Made by a program: the position numbers and the translations under genes. The notes beneath the pieces were generated by a model, which was not told the origin of the DNA, did not search any database, and saw only the letters and a list, made by a program, of their open reading frames with translations. From positions 620,305-684,304 of the forward strand of contig NZ_FUWJ01000002.1 in the NCBI RefSeq assembly GCF_900167455.1: a DNA stretch of 64,000 bases. Reading direction: 5' to 3'. Positions 45,406 to 53,594 of the stretch are shown piece after piece. The DNA comes from Enhydrobacter aerosaccus. Its GTDB lineage: Bacteria > Pseudomonadota > Alphaproteobacteria > Reyranellales > Reyranellaceae. Within the stretch, counting starts at the first letter, position 1; every line of letters begins with the position of its first letter.

Positions 45406-46154
45406 CAGGAGCCTCCTTGCGGCCGGGCGAGTGGGTTGGCATTGGCGGTCAGCGCCGTCCGGAATTCGGCCACGGAAGACACCCAGCCGAAGAACTTCTC
45501 GATATTGTAGAGGGATGCTTTCTGGATGAAGTCCGGCCCGGCATGATGGGTCGCGTCGTGCAGCACGACACCGAAATACTCCAGGAAGAAGCCGTCACGC
45601 AGCGTCGACTCGACACAGACATTGGTGGCGATGCCGGTGAAGACCAGAGAGCGGATGCCCCGCGCCCGCAGAAGGCTGTCGAGGTTGGTGTTGAAAAAGG
45701 CGCTGTAACGCGGCTTCTCGACGATGATGTCACCCGGCTGAGGTGGCAGCGCCTGCACCAGCTCATAGTCCCACCCGCCCTTGGCCAGCAGCTTGCCTTG
45801 CAGCTCGGGGCGCTTGCGCATCGTCTTGAGCGCATTCGACTTGTGCCAGTTGGGCGATCCGGGCCCGCCCGCCTCGACGTAGTCGCGATCCCAGCCGTTC
45901 TGGAAGAAGATCACCGGCATGCCCGCGGCCCGCGCTGCGGCCGTGGCATCCTGGATCTTCTCGATCGCCGGCGCCGCGCCCGAAATGTCGAAGCCGGCAA
46001 TGTCGAGATAGCCGCCGGGCGACGCGTAGGCATTCTGCATGTCGACGACGATCAGCGCTGTCTCGGCGGGGCGGATCATCAGTGGTTCTGGCGTTGCGGG
46101 AAGATAACGCGCGGCCGGATCGTCGACCGGAAAATAGCTTACAGGGGTGCTCAT
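45405..46154 (-). CDS. rutB: Ureidoacrylate amidohydrolase RutB
   Basis: Isochorismatase-like cysteine hydrolase that cleaves ureidoacrylate, product of RutA, releasing aminoacrylate. Catalytic triad candidates: Asp in [11 protein letters not shown], Lys in [10 protein letters not shown] and Cys in [16 protein letters not shown]. 249 residues, the usual length. ATG 46154 overlaps the rutA stop (ATGA). Confidence 0.95.
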   Translation of the reverse strand: MSTPVSYFPVDDPAARYLPATPEPLMIRPAETALIVVDMQNAYASPGGYLDIAGFDISGAAPAIEKIQDATAAARAAGMPVIFFQNGWDRDYVEAGGPGSPNWHKSNALKTMRKRPELQGKLLAKGGWDYELVQALPPQPGDIIVEKPRYSAFFNTNLDSLLRARGIRSLVFTGIATNVCVESTLRDGFFLEYFGVVLHDATHHAGPDFIQKASLYNIEKFFGWVSSVAEFRTALTANANPLARPQGGS

Positions 46155-47242
46155 GCGGCGGCACTCGCAGGGGCTGGGATATGCTGGCGGCAGGCCATCA
46201 ACGGCTGGATGCGCTCGCCGAATGTTTCCGTGCCGCTTACGAACTCATCGAACGTCAGCAGCACGCCGGCAAGACCAGGAACGGTCGCGACCTCGTCGAG
46301 CAGGCTGGCAACGGTGGCATGTGATCCGACCAGCAGGCCGATATTGAGGTTCACCATGGAGCTCGGATCGATGGCATGGCGGACGTTGCTGTCGCCGCCG
46401 GAGGACTTGTCAGCCGTGGCCTGCTCGACCATCCAGGCCAGAGCCTCCAGATCGGCGCCGTCCTTGTATCGCTCGTACTTGGCCCGCGCCTCCTCGTCGG
46501 TCTCGCCCGTGATCACCATGAACAGCGCGTAAGCGGCAACCGGCCGGCCTGTCTTCTCGGCCGCGGCTTGCATCCGTCCGACCGTATCCGAACAGGCCGT
46601 CGGCGTGTTGATGCCCTTGCCGAAGCAGAAATTGTAATCGGCATGCTTGGCGGTGAAGGCCATCCCGGCGTCGCTGGTACCGGCACAGATCACCTTCATG
46701 TCGGCCTGCGGCCTCGGGCTGAGCCGGCAGTCGTTCATGGTGAAGAACTCACCCTTGAAGTTCGAGACCCCTGTCGTCCACAGGTCCCGCAGGACCTGGA
46801 CGTATTCGGCTGCATAGTCGTAGCGCCGGCCGAAATACTGATCTCCCGGCCACAATCCCATTTGCGAATATTCTGGCCGCTGCCACCCGGTGATCACATT
46901 GAGGCCGAAACGGCCATTCGAGATCGAGTCGATGGTGGCGCACATGCGCGCGGCGATCGCCGGGGGAACGACGAGGGTCGGAACGGTCGCGAACAGCTTG
47001 ATGCGCGAGGTGACAGCGGCGAGGCCCGCCATCAGGGTGAACGATTCCAGGTTGTGATCCCAGAACTCGCTCTTGCCGCCGAACCCGCGCAGCTTGATCA
47101 TCGACAGGACGAAGTCGAGCCCATAGCGCTCAGCGTTCAGCGTCACCTGCCGGTTGAGCTCGAAGCTCGGCTTGTATTGCGGCGAGGTCGTGGAGATCAG
47201 CCAGCCGTTGCTGCCGATCGGAATGAATACCCCGATTTCCAT
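46151..47242 (-). CDS. rutA: Pyrimidine monooxygenase RutA
   Basis: Flavin-dependent monooxygenase of the luciferase fold that opens the uracil ring between N3 and C4. The sequence ([72 protein letters not shown]) is very close to known RutA. 363 residues; ATG 47242 matches the conserved beginning, without the short N-terminal extension of the E. coli protein. A ribosome-binding-like GAAAGGG stands only two bases from the ATG. First gene of rutABCD; rutE, rutF, rutG and rutR are not in the window. Confidence 0.96.
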   Translation of the reverse strand: MEIGVFIPIGSNGWLISTTSPQYKPSFELNRQVTLNAERYGLDFVLSMIKLRGFGGKSEFWDHNLESFTLMAGLAAVTSRIKLFATVPTLVVPPAIAARMCATIDSISNGRFGLNVITGWQRPEYSQMGLWPGDQYFGRRYDYAAEYVQVLRDLWTTGVSNFKGEFFTMNDCRLSPRPQADMKVICAGTSDAGMAFTAKHADYNFCFGKGINTPTACSDTVGRMQAAAEKTGRPVAAYALFMVITGETDEEARAKYERYKDGADLEALAWMVEQATADKSSGGDSNVRHAIDPSSMVNLNIGLLVGSHATVASLLDEVATVPGLAGVLLTFDEFVSGTETFGERIQPLMACRQHIPAPASAAA

Positions 47243-47254
47243 GCCCTTTCAGGC

Positions 47255-47270
47255 AGCAAAACCTGTGCCA
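47255..47270 (-). promoter_or_regulatory. Sigma-54 -24/-12 promoter motif upstream of rutA
   Basis: On the minus strand, TGGCACAGGTTTTGCT matches TGGCAC-N5-TTGCT, with the invariant GG and GC separated by exactly 10 bases. rut operons of enterobacteria are under nitrogen control through sigma-54 and NtrC, so the site fits. Transcription would begin about 12 bases past the -12 element, only 2-3 bases before the rutA ATG, which would make the mRNA almost leaderless. Confidence 0.6.
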
Positions 47271-47294
47271 TCCGCTCACCTGGAAGAGACGGCC

Positions 47295-47537
47295 TTAGGC
47301 TTTCTTCTTGCGACTGGCGGTCTTCTTGCGGCTTGCCGACTTCTTCCGACTTGCCGTCTTGCGCTTGGGCACTTTCTTGCCCTTCTGGCGCGCCTCCGAC
47401 AGGCCAATGGCAATGGCCTGCTTACGGCTCTTGACCGTGCCGCCCCGGCCTCCCTTGCCGCGCTTGAGCGAGCCGCTTTTGCGCCGGCTCATGGCGCGTT
47501 TCACATCCTTGCCGGCGCTGCGGGAATAGCGCGCCAT
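47295..47537 (-). CDS. Small Lys/Arg/Ser-rich basic protein with repeated C-terminus
   Basis: 80 residues, strongly basic. The N-terminal half (YSRSAGKDVKRAMSRRKSG and KQAIAIGLSEARQKGKKVP) resembles the DUF6496-like small basic proteins common in alpha- and betaproteobacteria, often annotated histone H1-like. The C-terminus is a tandem repeat of a six- or seven-residue unit ASRKK(S/T), found about four times. A nucleic-acid-binding role is likely from charge but not shown. Its ATG follows the stop of the 27-residue peptide gene by one base (TGACATG). Confidence 0.78.
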   Translation of the reverse strand: MARYSRSAGKDVKRAMSRRKSGSLKRGKGGRGGTVKSRKQAIAIGLSEARQKGKKVPKRKTASRKKSASRKKTASRKKKA

Positions 47538-47538
47538 G

Positions 47539-47622
47539 TCACCGCCAGAAGATGGCGAGCAGGATAATGATCGGCAGCGGAATACCGATCAGCCACAGGA
47601 GAAGTCCGCGTCCAAAGCCCAT
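47539..47622 (-). CDS. Very small membrane peptide, 27 aa
   Basis: A 27-codon frame MGFGRGLLLWLIGIPLPIII continuing to a WR end. Residues 7-26 form one continuous hydrophobic helix with two Pro residues. ATG 47622 is preceded by the near-perfect ribosome-binding site AGAGGAGG at 5 bases, which is the main evidence for translation. It precedes the Lys-rich protein gene by one base and is probably co-translated. No function known. Confidence 0.6.
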   Translation of the reverse strand: MGFGRGLLLWLIGIPLPIIILLAIFWR

Positions 47623-47731
47623 AACGACCTCCTCTGCGTCCACGTATTGGGACGTGCGTTTCTGGACCGATAACGAGGGAGCGAGGATGGACGTTGCGTC
47701 CAAAGGACCGGCGCCGGGAGCCGAATGCCGA

Positions 47732-49861
47732 TCAGGGATGCGCGCCACCGGCAGCGATGAACACGACGGTGGTATCGGCCGGCACCCCTTCGAACTCGGT
47801 GCGCGCCAAAGCCAGCGCCTGCTCGGCCGAGCCACCTCTGGCAAGCTCGACGATATGCGACCCGAGAAGGATGATGATATCCGCCAGCGCTGCGCCGCCG
47901 CCGATCTTCGACGTTGTCCGGCCAAGCAGGTGCCGGAGAGTCGCGAGCCCCTGCTGCGCGACGGATCGCGTGACGGTGGCAGCGCTGCGCCGCAGCCGGA
48001 TCGTCCCCTCCAGATCGACCACCCGCACGGCCGGCCGACCGGCATCGCGCAAGACCGCCTGAAGAACGAACAGACTGTCCGTCGCCGCGGCGACGCGGAT
48101 GGCGTCGACCGGCACCGCCATCGACTCTGCAGCGATGCGGCAAGCCTGCCCCTCGGTAATGGCCTTTGCGACCCGTGTCCGCATTCCACAGGCACCTGTC
48201 GCCACGGCACGGACGCGCTGGGTATAAGGATCGATCTCGATCCTGACCTCGACGGTCTCGGGTGCCGCTCCCTGGCGGACGACAGCCTCGAAGGCTTCTC
48301 GCTTCAGCGCTCGCAGGTCCTCGGGCTGAGGGTCCGGAATCAGGCGTTCGACCACATCCCGCACCAGAGCCAACGCCACGCCGATCGAGGAGATCACCTC
48401 GGCATCCTTCGAGATGACGGAAGCCAGTTCCAGGCGCTCGGCGAGGAAGGGCACCAGCGCCCCGGCACCGCCGCCCTGCCCTACCAGCATCGCCTGATCC
48501 CGGTCGAGCCCGTATTCACCGATCAGCTGCAGCACCACCGATTCGATCTTTCGCGCCGCCGCCTCGAGTATCGACCGCGCCACCTCCTCGACGGTACGAC
48601 CAAGCATCGAAGCCAGGGGCAGCATTGCCGCACGGGCCGCTTCCGCGTCGCCGCAGGCATGCATACCGGGCTTGGCATATCCCAGCACGTTCGCCGCGCA
48701 GGTGAGGGTGATCGCATGCAGGCTGCCGTCCGTCGCGCGCACGGCCACATAGTCTGGCGGATCGTCCGGCGCCGGGCGAAACAGCTCGATCTTCCCTTCC
48801 CTCAAGACGTCCGCCTGGCCGAACGCCGCATAAGGCAGGCCTGCGATGTGCGCGCTGCGCGGCCCGACATCGAACAGGGCCCCTTCCCGAACGCGCACCA
48901 TGCTTCCACCGGCGACGCCGATCACCCGGACGTCCAGCGAGCTGACATAGGTGTCGTGGCCGCCCAACCGCGCATATTTCACAGTCGGCTGGCCGTTGCG
49001 GATCACGCCGATATTGGTGCTGGTGCCGCCGACTTCGAAATAGATGCCGTCGGAGACACGCAGATGCATCAGCGCTCCGGCCACGCTCGCGGCCGGGCCT
49101 GACAGCATCGTCATCGCCGGGCGTCGTCTCATCTCGTCGGTATCCATGACGCCGCCATCGCCACGCATGATCATCAACGGCGCGGCGATACCCGCCTCGC
49201 GGATGCTGAGCTCGGTCATGGCCGCTGTTTGGATCATGCGCGGCAGGATGCTCGCATTGACGACGGCCGTACGGGTGCGTGTTGCCAGGCCGTAGAGCCC
49301 CGAAACCTCGTGCGCCGGCGAGACCGGAATTCCCCTCACGCGGCCGGCCTCTTGAACAGCCTGCTCGCAGGAACCATCGTCGACGGCAAAGGCACTCGTG
49401 GCGACAATCGCCTCGGCCCCCTGTGCGCGCAGTTCATCGATGGCGGCAAGAGCGGCGGCCTCGGTCAGCGTCTCGGTCGTCAGGAACCGATGGTCTGGTC
49501 GCAGGGATCGACCCGGCGCCAGCTCGATCGCGTCGATCCGGCTTTGCTGCCGGGCCAGATCGGCCAGCTGTTCGCTGGCGATGCCGATTACCCCGACCCG
49601 CGCCACGTCGCCTTCGAGCAGCGCATTGGTCGCCTGTGTCGTACTGTGGGCAATGAACACCACGCTGGCAGGCTCCACGCCGGAGCGTGCCAGCACCTGT
49701 CGGAACACGTCGATCACGCCACGTGCCACGCCTCGGGCATTGGTGTGGGTCGTCAGCACCGACGCGCGCTCCACGACCTCCAGGGTGTCATTGTCGATCA
49801 GCACCGCCTTGGTGAAGGTGCCACCGACATCGATGCCGATGCGGTACGCTCTTTTCTCCAT
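47732..49861 (-). CDS. Hydantoinase/oxoprolinase family protein (HyuA-like)
   Basis: 709-residue ATP-dependent ring-opening enzyme subunit of the N-methylhydantoinase A/5-oxoprolinase type. The actin-like N-terminus is RIGIDVGGTFTKAVLIDND; later blocks are VFIAHSTTQATNALLEG, LSGPAASVAGA, YFEVGGTSTNIGVI and MLVGQGGGAGALVPFLAERL. The HyuB-type partner usually lies next to HyuA; no such gene is adjacent here. The C-terminal 150 residues are divergent and may form an extra domain. ATG 49861 is clear, just within the conserved start. Substrate unknown. Confidence 0.87.
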   Translation of the reverse strand: MEKRAYRIGIDVGGTFTKAVLIDNDTLEVVERASVLTTHTNARGVARGVIDVFRQVLARSGVEPASVVFIAHSTTQATNALLEGDVARVGVIGIASEQLADLARQQSRIDAIELAPGRSLRPDHRFLTTETLTEAAALAAIDELRAQGAEAIVATSAFAVDDGSCEQAVQEAGRVRGIPVSPAHEVSGLYGLATRTRTAVVNASILPRMIQTAAMTELSIREAGIAAPLMIMRGDGGVMDTDEMRRRPAMTMLSGPAASVAGALMHLRVSDGIYFEVGGTSTNIGVIRNGQPTVKYARLGGHDTYVSSLDVRVIGVAGGSMVRVREGALFDVGPRSAHIAGLPYAAFGQADVLREGKIELFRPAPDDPPDYVAVRATDGSLHAITLTCAANVLGYAKPGMHACGDAEAARAAMLPLASMLGRTVEEVARSILEAAARKIESVVLQLIGEYGLDRDQAMLVGQGGGAGALVPFLAERLELASVISKDAEVISSIGVALALVRDVVERLIPDPQPEDLRALKREAFEAVVRQGAAPETVEVRIEIDPYTQRVRAVATGACGMRTRVAKAITEGQACRIAAESMAVPVDAIRVAAATDSLFVLQAVLRDAGRPAVRVVDLEGTIRLRRSAATVTRSVAQQGLATLRHLLGRTTSKIGGGAALADIIILLGSHIVELARGGSAEQALALARTEFEGVPADTTVVFIAAGGAHP

Positions 49862-49904
49862 GCGGCCGGCATAGTGACGCCACCGCGGCCGGAAGCAAGA
49901 TGCC

Positions 49905-50345
49905 CTATTCGAGATCGATCAGGGCGATGCCGAGCTCCGGCCGCTTCCTCCGGCGCAGATGGGCTGGAGTCTCGACGATCGTCACCTCCAGGGTCGGACG
50001 AACGATGCCGGAGAGGAAATGGCCGCCCCGGACCGACCCATCCTGAAGGCCAACGACAGCATGCATATGCAAGCTCGGCTTCCCGTCATCGCCGATCGCA
50101 ATGTCGCCGACCAGGCTCAGCCCCTCGCACTGTTCGTCGATATCGATCGGCCGATACTTCTTCGCCTTGAGGTCGAACCAGCCCACGGTGACGCGCTCGA
50201 AAGCTCCCAAGGCCGTGAAGGAGGCCGCCGTCAGACCGGTCTCCGCTCCGAAGGCGCTGATGGCCTGGAACGCCTCCTCTCCGGCATCGAGAACCAGAAC
50301 GAATGTCCGTTCGCCGCGGCTTTCCCAGACCAACTTGGACTGCAT
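49905..50345 (-). CDS. PPC/DUF296-domain protein
   Basis: 146 residues forming a single PPC (plants and prokaryotes conserved) domain. It begins RTFVLVLDAGEEAFQAISAFG and contains LGAFERVTVGWFD, LHMHAVVGLQDGSVRGGHFLSG with conserved His residues, and ends in VTIVETPA. These proteins form trimers and may bind nucleotide or DNA; bacterial roles are poorly known. ATG 50345 follows GGGAG. It lies upstream of the HyuA-like gene (43 bases), likely in one operon, and diverges from the next lipoprotein gene. Confidence 0.85.
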   Translation of the reverse strand: MQSKLVWESRGERTFVLVLDAGEEAFQAISAFGAETGLTAASFTALGAFERVTVGWFDLKAKKYRPIDIDEQCEGLSLVGDIAIGDDGKPSLHMHAVVGLQDGSVRGGHFLSGIVRPTLEVTIVETPAHLRRRKRPELGIALIDLE

Positions 50346-50471
50346 CCAGAGGCTCCCTGTGCGCTCGGGATGGAACGGCGTCGTCCGGCGATCGTTGCGT
50401 ACCGTCGCCAAAAGGCGATGCATGCGCTATAGGATCTGCAACAAGGACATTCGCCCTCCCGTTCTACTGTG

Positions 50472-51038
50472 ATGCGCTTCCGCTTCCTGCCCACAACCGC
50501 AATCGCCGCCATGGCGCTGCTCGGCGGCTGTGCCGGCGCCGGCGACATCGCGGGTACGGATTACGCCCCCGAGTACGATTACAGCGAGTTCTACGCCGTC
50601 ACGAACAACAAGACGTTCAGGGTCATCGTGTCGGGAAATCCCTTTCCGGACATGTCGCAACAGGAGATGGAGCGCCGGCTGCTGCCCGTGATGCAGGCGA
50701 ACAAGCCGCAACCTAATCTCACCTTCACCTATGCCGTTCCGGTCGAGGAACCGCGCCCCGACTACAGGCTGGTGCTGGTGTTCAATGCGGCGACCGACCT
50801 GACCGCGGCGCGCGTGTGCGCCAACCAGATCCGCCATAAGCCGGTGCCGGCCCGTCCGTTCGACCTGTTTGCGGTATACTGCCGTAACGATCTGGCCCTC
50901 TCCCAGAGCACTGCCTGGACACCCGCAACCGGTCCCGACGATCCGCGCGTAGGTCAGCTCTTCTCGAGGCTCTTCATCGTTCTGTTCGATCCTTTCCGCC
51001 GCCCGCGCCCCCATCCTTTCCCGTTCATGGTGTTCTAG
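50472..51038 (+). CDS. Putative lipoprotein, 188 aa
   Basis: A hydrophobic signal (FRFLPTTAIAAMALL) ends in the lipobox LLGGC, so the mature protein should be lipid-anchored in the periplasm or outer membrane. The mature part is a small alpha/beta domain (TFRVIVSGNPFPDMSQQEME, PRPDYRLVLVFN) followed by a Pro/Arg/Phe-rich tail. No named family recognised. ATG 50472 has an adjacent GTG at 50469. The 3' end overlaps the amidohydrolase by 4 bases antiparallel. Confidence 0.78.
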   Translation: MRFRFLPTTAIAAMALLGGCAGAGDIAGTDYAPEYDYSEFYAVTNNKTFRVIVSGNPFPDMSQQEMERRLLPVMQANKPQPNLTFTYAVPVEEPRPDYRLVLVFNAATDLTAARVCANQIRHKPVPARPFDLFAVYCRNDLALSQSTAWTPATGPDDPRVGQLFSRLFIVLFDPFRRPRPHPFPFMVF

Positions 51039-52567
51039 GCGAGGAATTGCGCGTGGGCGTGGTGATGATGGCTGCCGGCGAAGCGGTCGATATGCAACGG
51101 CTCCTTGGCGAGACCGGGACAGAAGGATCCCACGACTTTTCCAAGCTTCTCATATAGAGCGCGGGCCGGCCGATTGGCGGCCTCCAGGCGAGCACGCGCC
51201 TTCTCTGCCTTGCGCGCCAGCTCGTGGAGGTCGACCGTCAGGAGCTTCCGGTTCTCGACGATCATGCGTCCGCCGACCATGACCGAATGAACGGCCGTGC
51301 CATCCTCGCTATGCACGATCTGATTGGTGGGATCGTTGCAGGGAATCCAATTCACATGGTCGAGGTCGAGGAACACGATGTCGGCCTTGTAGCCGGTTTC
51401 GATCCTGCCGATCCTGTCGCCGAGCCCAAGCGCGCGGGCGCTGCCGACGGTGGCGGCCTCCAGCACCTCGTCGGTCGTGATCCAGCGCTGCCAGTCCGGC
51501 CCCTGGACTTTCGACGCCATCGAGGCCAGCCGCATGTTCTCGTACATGTTCTGATTGTCGGAGCAGGAGGCGCCATCGGTCCCGATGCCGACATTGACCC
51601 GGGCATCGAGCAGGCCCCGCATATCGGCGATGCCATTGCCGAGTCGCATGTTGCTTCCCGGATTGTGGGAGACGGACGCTCCCTTGTCGCCCAGCCGTTT
51701 CATGTCATCGGCATCGAGCCATACGCCGTGCGCCACCGTGAAATTCGGGCTGACCATGCCCAGCTCGTCCAGATAGGCAGTCAGCGTCGAGCCGTACTGC
51801 CTGTAGCCTGCGATGACTTGGACCTTCGACTCGGCCACGTGGCTGTGCAGACCGGTGCCATAGTCCTTGGACAGCTTGAGACACGCCAACAGGAACGCAC
51901 GCGAGCAATGGTGCGGAATGGTCGGCGCGACGGCAAGGTGGACGCCCTGGCGGCTCAGTTTCCAACCATGCAGCGCCTTCTTCATCTGGGCCACGCTCGC
52001 CTTGTACGGAGCCAGGGCGAACCGTCCGACGTCCTTTTGCAGGGCCGGCGGCAGACGCTCCATCAGGCCGGGGATCGCATCGAAGAAGCTGGTGTCCGCC
52101 ACCATGGGAGCAAGCACGGCGCGCATGCCGACATCGGCGTAGGCCTGGCCGACAGCGGTCAAACCCTCCACCGTCGGCATCGGGAACTCGCCGGTGAGGT
52201 CGTACGCCGCGGTACAGCCCTTCAAGACCATCTCCGCCGCGCCGATGAGGCTCGACAGGTATTTGTCCTCGAGCGTGCGATGGCCGTTCATCCACGAACC
52301 GGCCGTGAGAAGCAATTCGAGTGTGACGCAATCCACCAGCCCCTTGGCGAGATTGCCATGGCTATGCGTATGCCCGTTGACCAGCCCCGGATGAAGAAGC
52401 CGGCCTTTGGCGTCGATCACTCTCGCTTCGGGCGGAGCAGCGAGGCCCGGTGCTCCGATCTCCGCGATCGTGTCCCCCTTCAAAAGGATGTCCGCTCTGG
52501 GTGCCGCATGGGCACGAATATCAAGCAGACGCCCACCGCGGATAACCGTCATCGCCGCCCTTGCCAT
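51035..52567 (-). CDS. Amidohydrolase family protein (ATZ/TRZ-type deaminase)
   Basis: 510-residue metal-dependent hydrolase. Metal ligands of the family are seen: HPGLVNGHTHSHG (His-x-His), GLHSHVAESK, VAHGVWLDADD and VGIGTDGASCSDN. It is closest in pattern to chlorohydrolase/guanine deaminase-like enzymes that deaminate or dechlorinate N-heterocycles. The C-terminus ends with a His cluster (SHHHHAHAQ), an oddity. ATG 52567 follows GGGGGAA. Substrate cannot be read; nearness to other ring-opening genes suggests nitrogen heterocycles. Confidence 0.87.
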   Translation of the reverse strand: MARAAMTVIRGGRLLDIRAHAAPRADILLKGDTIAEIGAPGLAAPPEARVIDAKGRLLHPGLVNGHTHSHGNLAKGLVDCVTLELLLTAGSWMNGHRTLEDKYLSSLIGAAEMVLKGCTAAYDLTGEFPMPTVEGLTAVGQAYADVGMRAVLAPMVADTSFFDAIPGLMERLPPALQKDVGRFALAPYKASVAQMKKALHGWKLSRQGVHLAVAPTIPHHCSRAFLLACLKLSKDYGTGLHSHVAESKVQVIAGYRQYGSTLTAYLDELGMVSPNFTVAHGVWLDADDMKRLGDKGASVSHNPGSNMRLGNGIADMRGLLDARVNVGIGTDGASCSDNQNMYENMRLASMASKVQGPDWQRWITTDEVLEAATVGSARALGLGDRIGRIETGYKADIVFLDLDHVNWIPCNDPTNQIVHSEDGTAVHSVMVGGRMIVENRKLLTVDLHELARKAEKARARLEAANRPARALYEKLGKVVGSFCPGLAKEPLHIDRFAGSHHHHAHAQFLA

Positions 52568-52644
52568 TGTTCCCCCGCCTCTGCTTCGACAATGTGTCCA
52601 AGCCTATTCTGAGCAAGAGCGGGGCCATCAGCCAGACAAGCAAA

Positions 52645-52674
52645 AGCCCGCCGGACCTGGATGTCCGGCGGGCT
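52645..52674 (-). terminator. Rho-independent terminator
   Basis: Perfect 12-bp inverted repeat AGCCCGCCGGAC/GTCCGGCGGGCT with a 6-base loop. On the minus strand it is followed by TTTTG. It lies 20 bases after the stop of the secreted 119-residue protein gene and ends that transcript before the amidohydrolase gene. Confidence 0.85.
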
Positions 52675-52694
52675 CCTGTCTCCAGGTAGCGAAG

Positions 52695-53054
52695 CTACTG
52701 CACCATCACCCGGCCAGCCGGATCGAGGACGACAGCGACCTCGACACCGTTCTTCACCGCCCGGCCTCGCCAGGTACCGTCGGATTGCTGGCTCAAGCCC
52801 TTGACGTCGGTGAAGCCGGCGGACTCGATCTGAGCGCGTGCACTGGCAAGACCCGCCGTCTGGTTCTGGGAGTCGATCGCGCCGGCGCGGGGGGTGCCCG
52901 TCGTCGACGGCGGCAAGGCGGGGCTACCGGTTCCCGAATAGGACGTCCCCGGCGGCGGATTCGTAGCTCCCGGCTTCAAGGGAGCATTCTGGGCCAAAGC
53001 AGCGCCCGACAGGGCGAGAATGCCCGCGGCAGCAATTGTCAGAGTTGTCTTCAT
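52695..53054 (-). CDS. Small secreted protein with PepSY-like C-terminus, 119 aa
   Basis: Sec signal peptide (residues 1-22, cleavage after ALAQ), then a Pro/Gly/Ser-rich linker (PGATNPPPGTSYSG) and a C-terminal domain of about 50 residues (ARAQIESAGFTDVKGL, GTWRGRAVKNG, VVLDPAGRVMVQ) that resembles PepSY-type folds. Probably periplasmic. ATG 53054 follows AGGAGAGGA. It diverges from the next small gene and has its own terminator, so it is a single-gene transcript. Confidence 0.8.
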   Translation of the reverse strand: MKTTLTIAAAGILALSGAALAQNAPLKPGATNPPPGTSYSGTGSPALPPSTTGTPRAGAIDSQNQTAGLASARAQIESAGFTDVKGLSQQSDGTWRGRAVKNGVEVAVVLDPAGRVMVQ

Positions 53055-53270
53055 GGTGATCCTCTCCTGTGTGATGGCCGCGCTGATCCAGCGGCTCGGC
53101 TGGAGTGGCATCGACCGTGATCGATCGATGACTGCGATCTCCTGCAGATTGCCGTCTGTGCGGCGATCCCCCTTAAAATGCCGTCGGTCCTCCGAGGTTG
53201 CCTCTGTACGCCGGCAACCCGAGCGCCACCGTCCCGTTCCTGCCTGCAGGACTGCTCGAAGGGATGGACG

Positions 53271-53534
53271 ATGGCTATCAGACCACCGCGCAAGAAAGAG
53301 GAAGCCGCCGGCCGCTATAGCGGGACCGATCAGCAAAGCGTGCCCGAATACGGACACGGCAATCACAAGCAGGGGCAAGCCGCCGCCGAAGCCCCCGACC
53401 AGGAAGGCAAGCCGTGGCAGGGTCCACCGCATCGGCGCGAAGGCGAATACGGCTATCGGCGCGACGAGGGAGCCCACGGCCGCGAGGTCGACGGCGATAT
53501 CCCCAGGAAGCCTCGCCGCGGGCACAAGGCCTGA
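53271..53534 (+). CDS. Small hydrophilic protein, probably disordered, 87 aa
   Basis: 87 residues, very rich in Gly, Arg, Glu, Pro, His and Tyr, with no hydrophobic core (EYGHGNHKQGQAAAE, REGEYGYRRDEGAHG). This composition resembles desiccation or stress-protective disordered proteins; no domain recognised. ATG 53271 is preceded by AAGGGATGG. Diverges from the secreted-protein gene and precedes the Tat-SDR gene by 60 bases. Confidence 0.6.
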   Translation: MAIRPPRKKEEAAGRYSGTDQQSVPEYGHGNHKQGQAAAEAPDQEGKPWQGPPHRREGEYGYRRDEGAHGREVDGDIPRKPRRGHKA

Positions 53535-53594
53535 CGTGCAACAGGGCGCTGCGGAGGGACGTTGATCCTGCGTCCCTCTCATGCGGAGACGTCC

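Noticed and set aside
53055..53270. Search for general-stress (EcfG) promoter GGAAC-N16/17-CGTT near the stress-like genes
   Set aside because: Only GGAAC with a GGTT at about the right distance was found on the minus strand (about 53214-53239), far from the start codon; the match is too weak to call.
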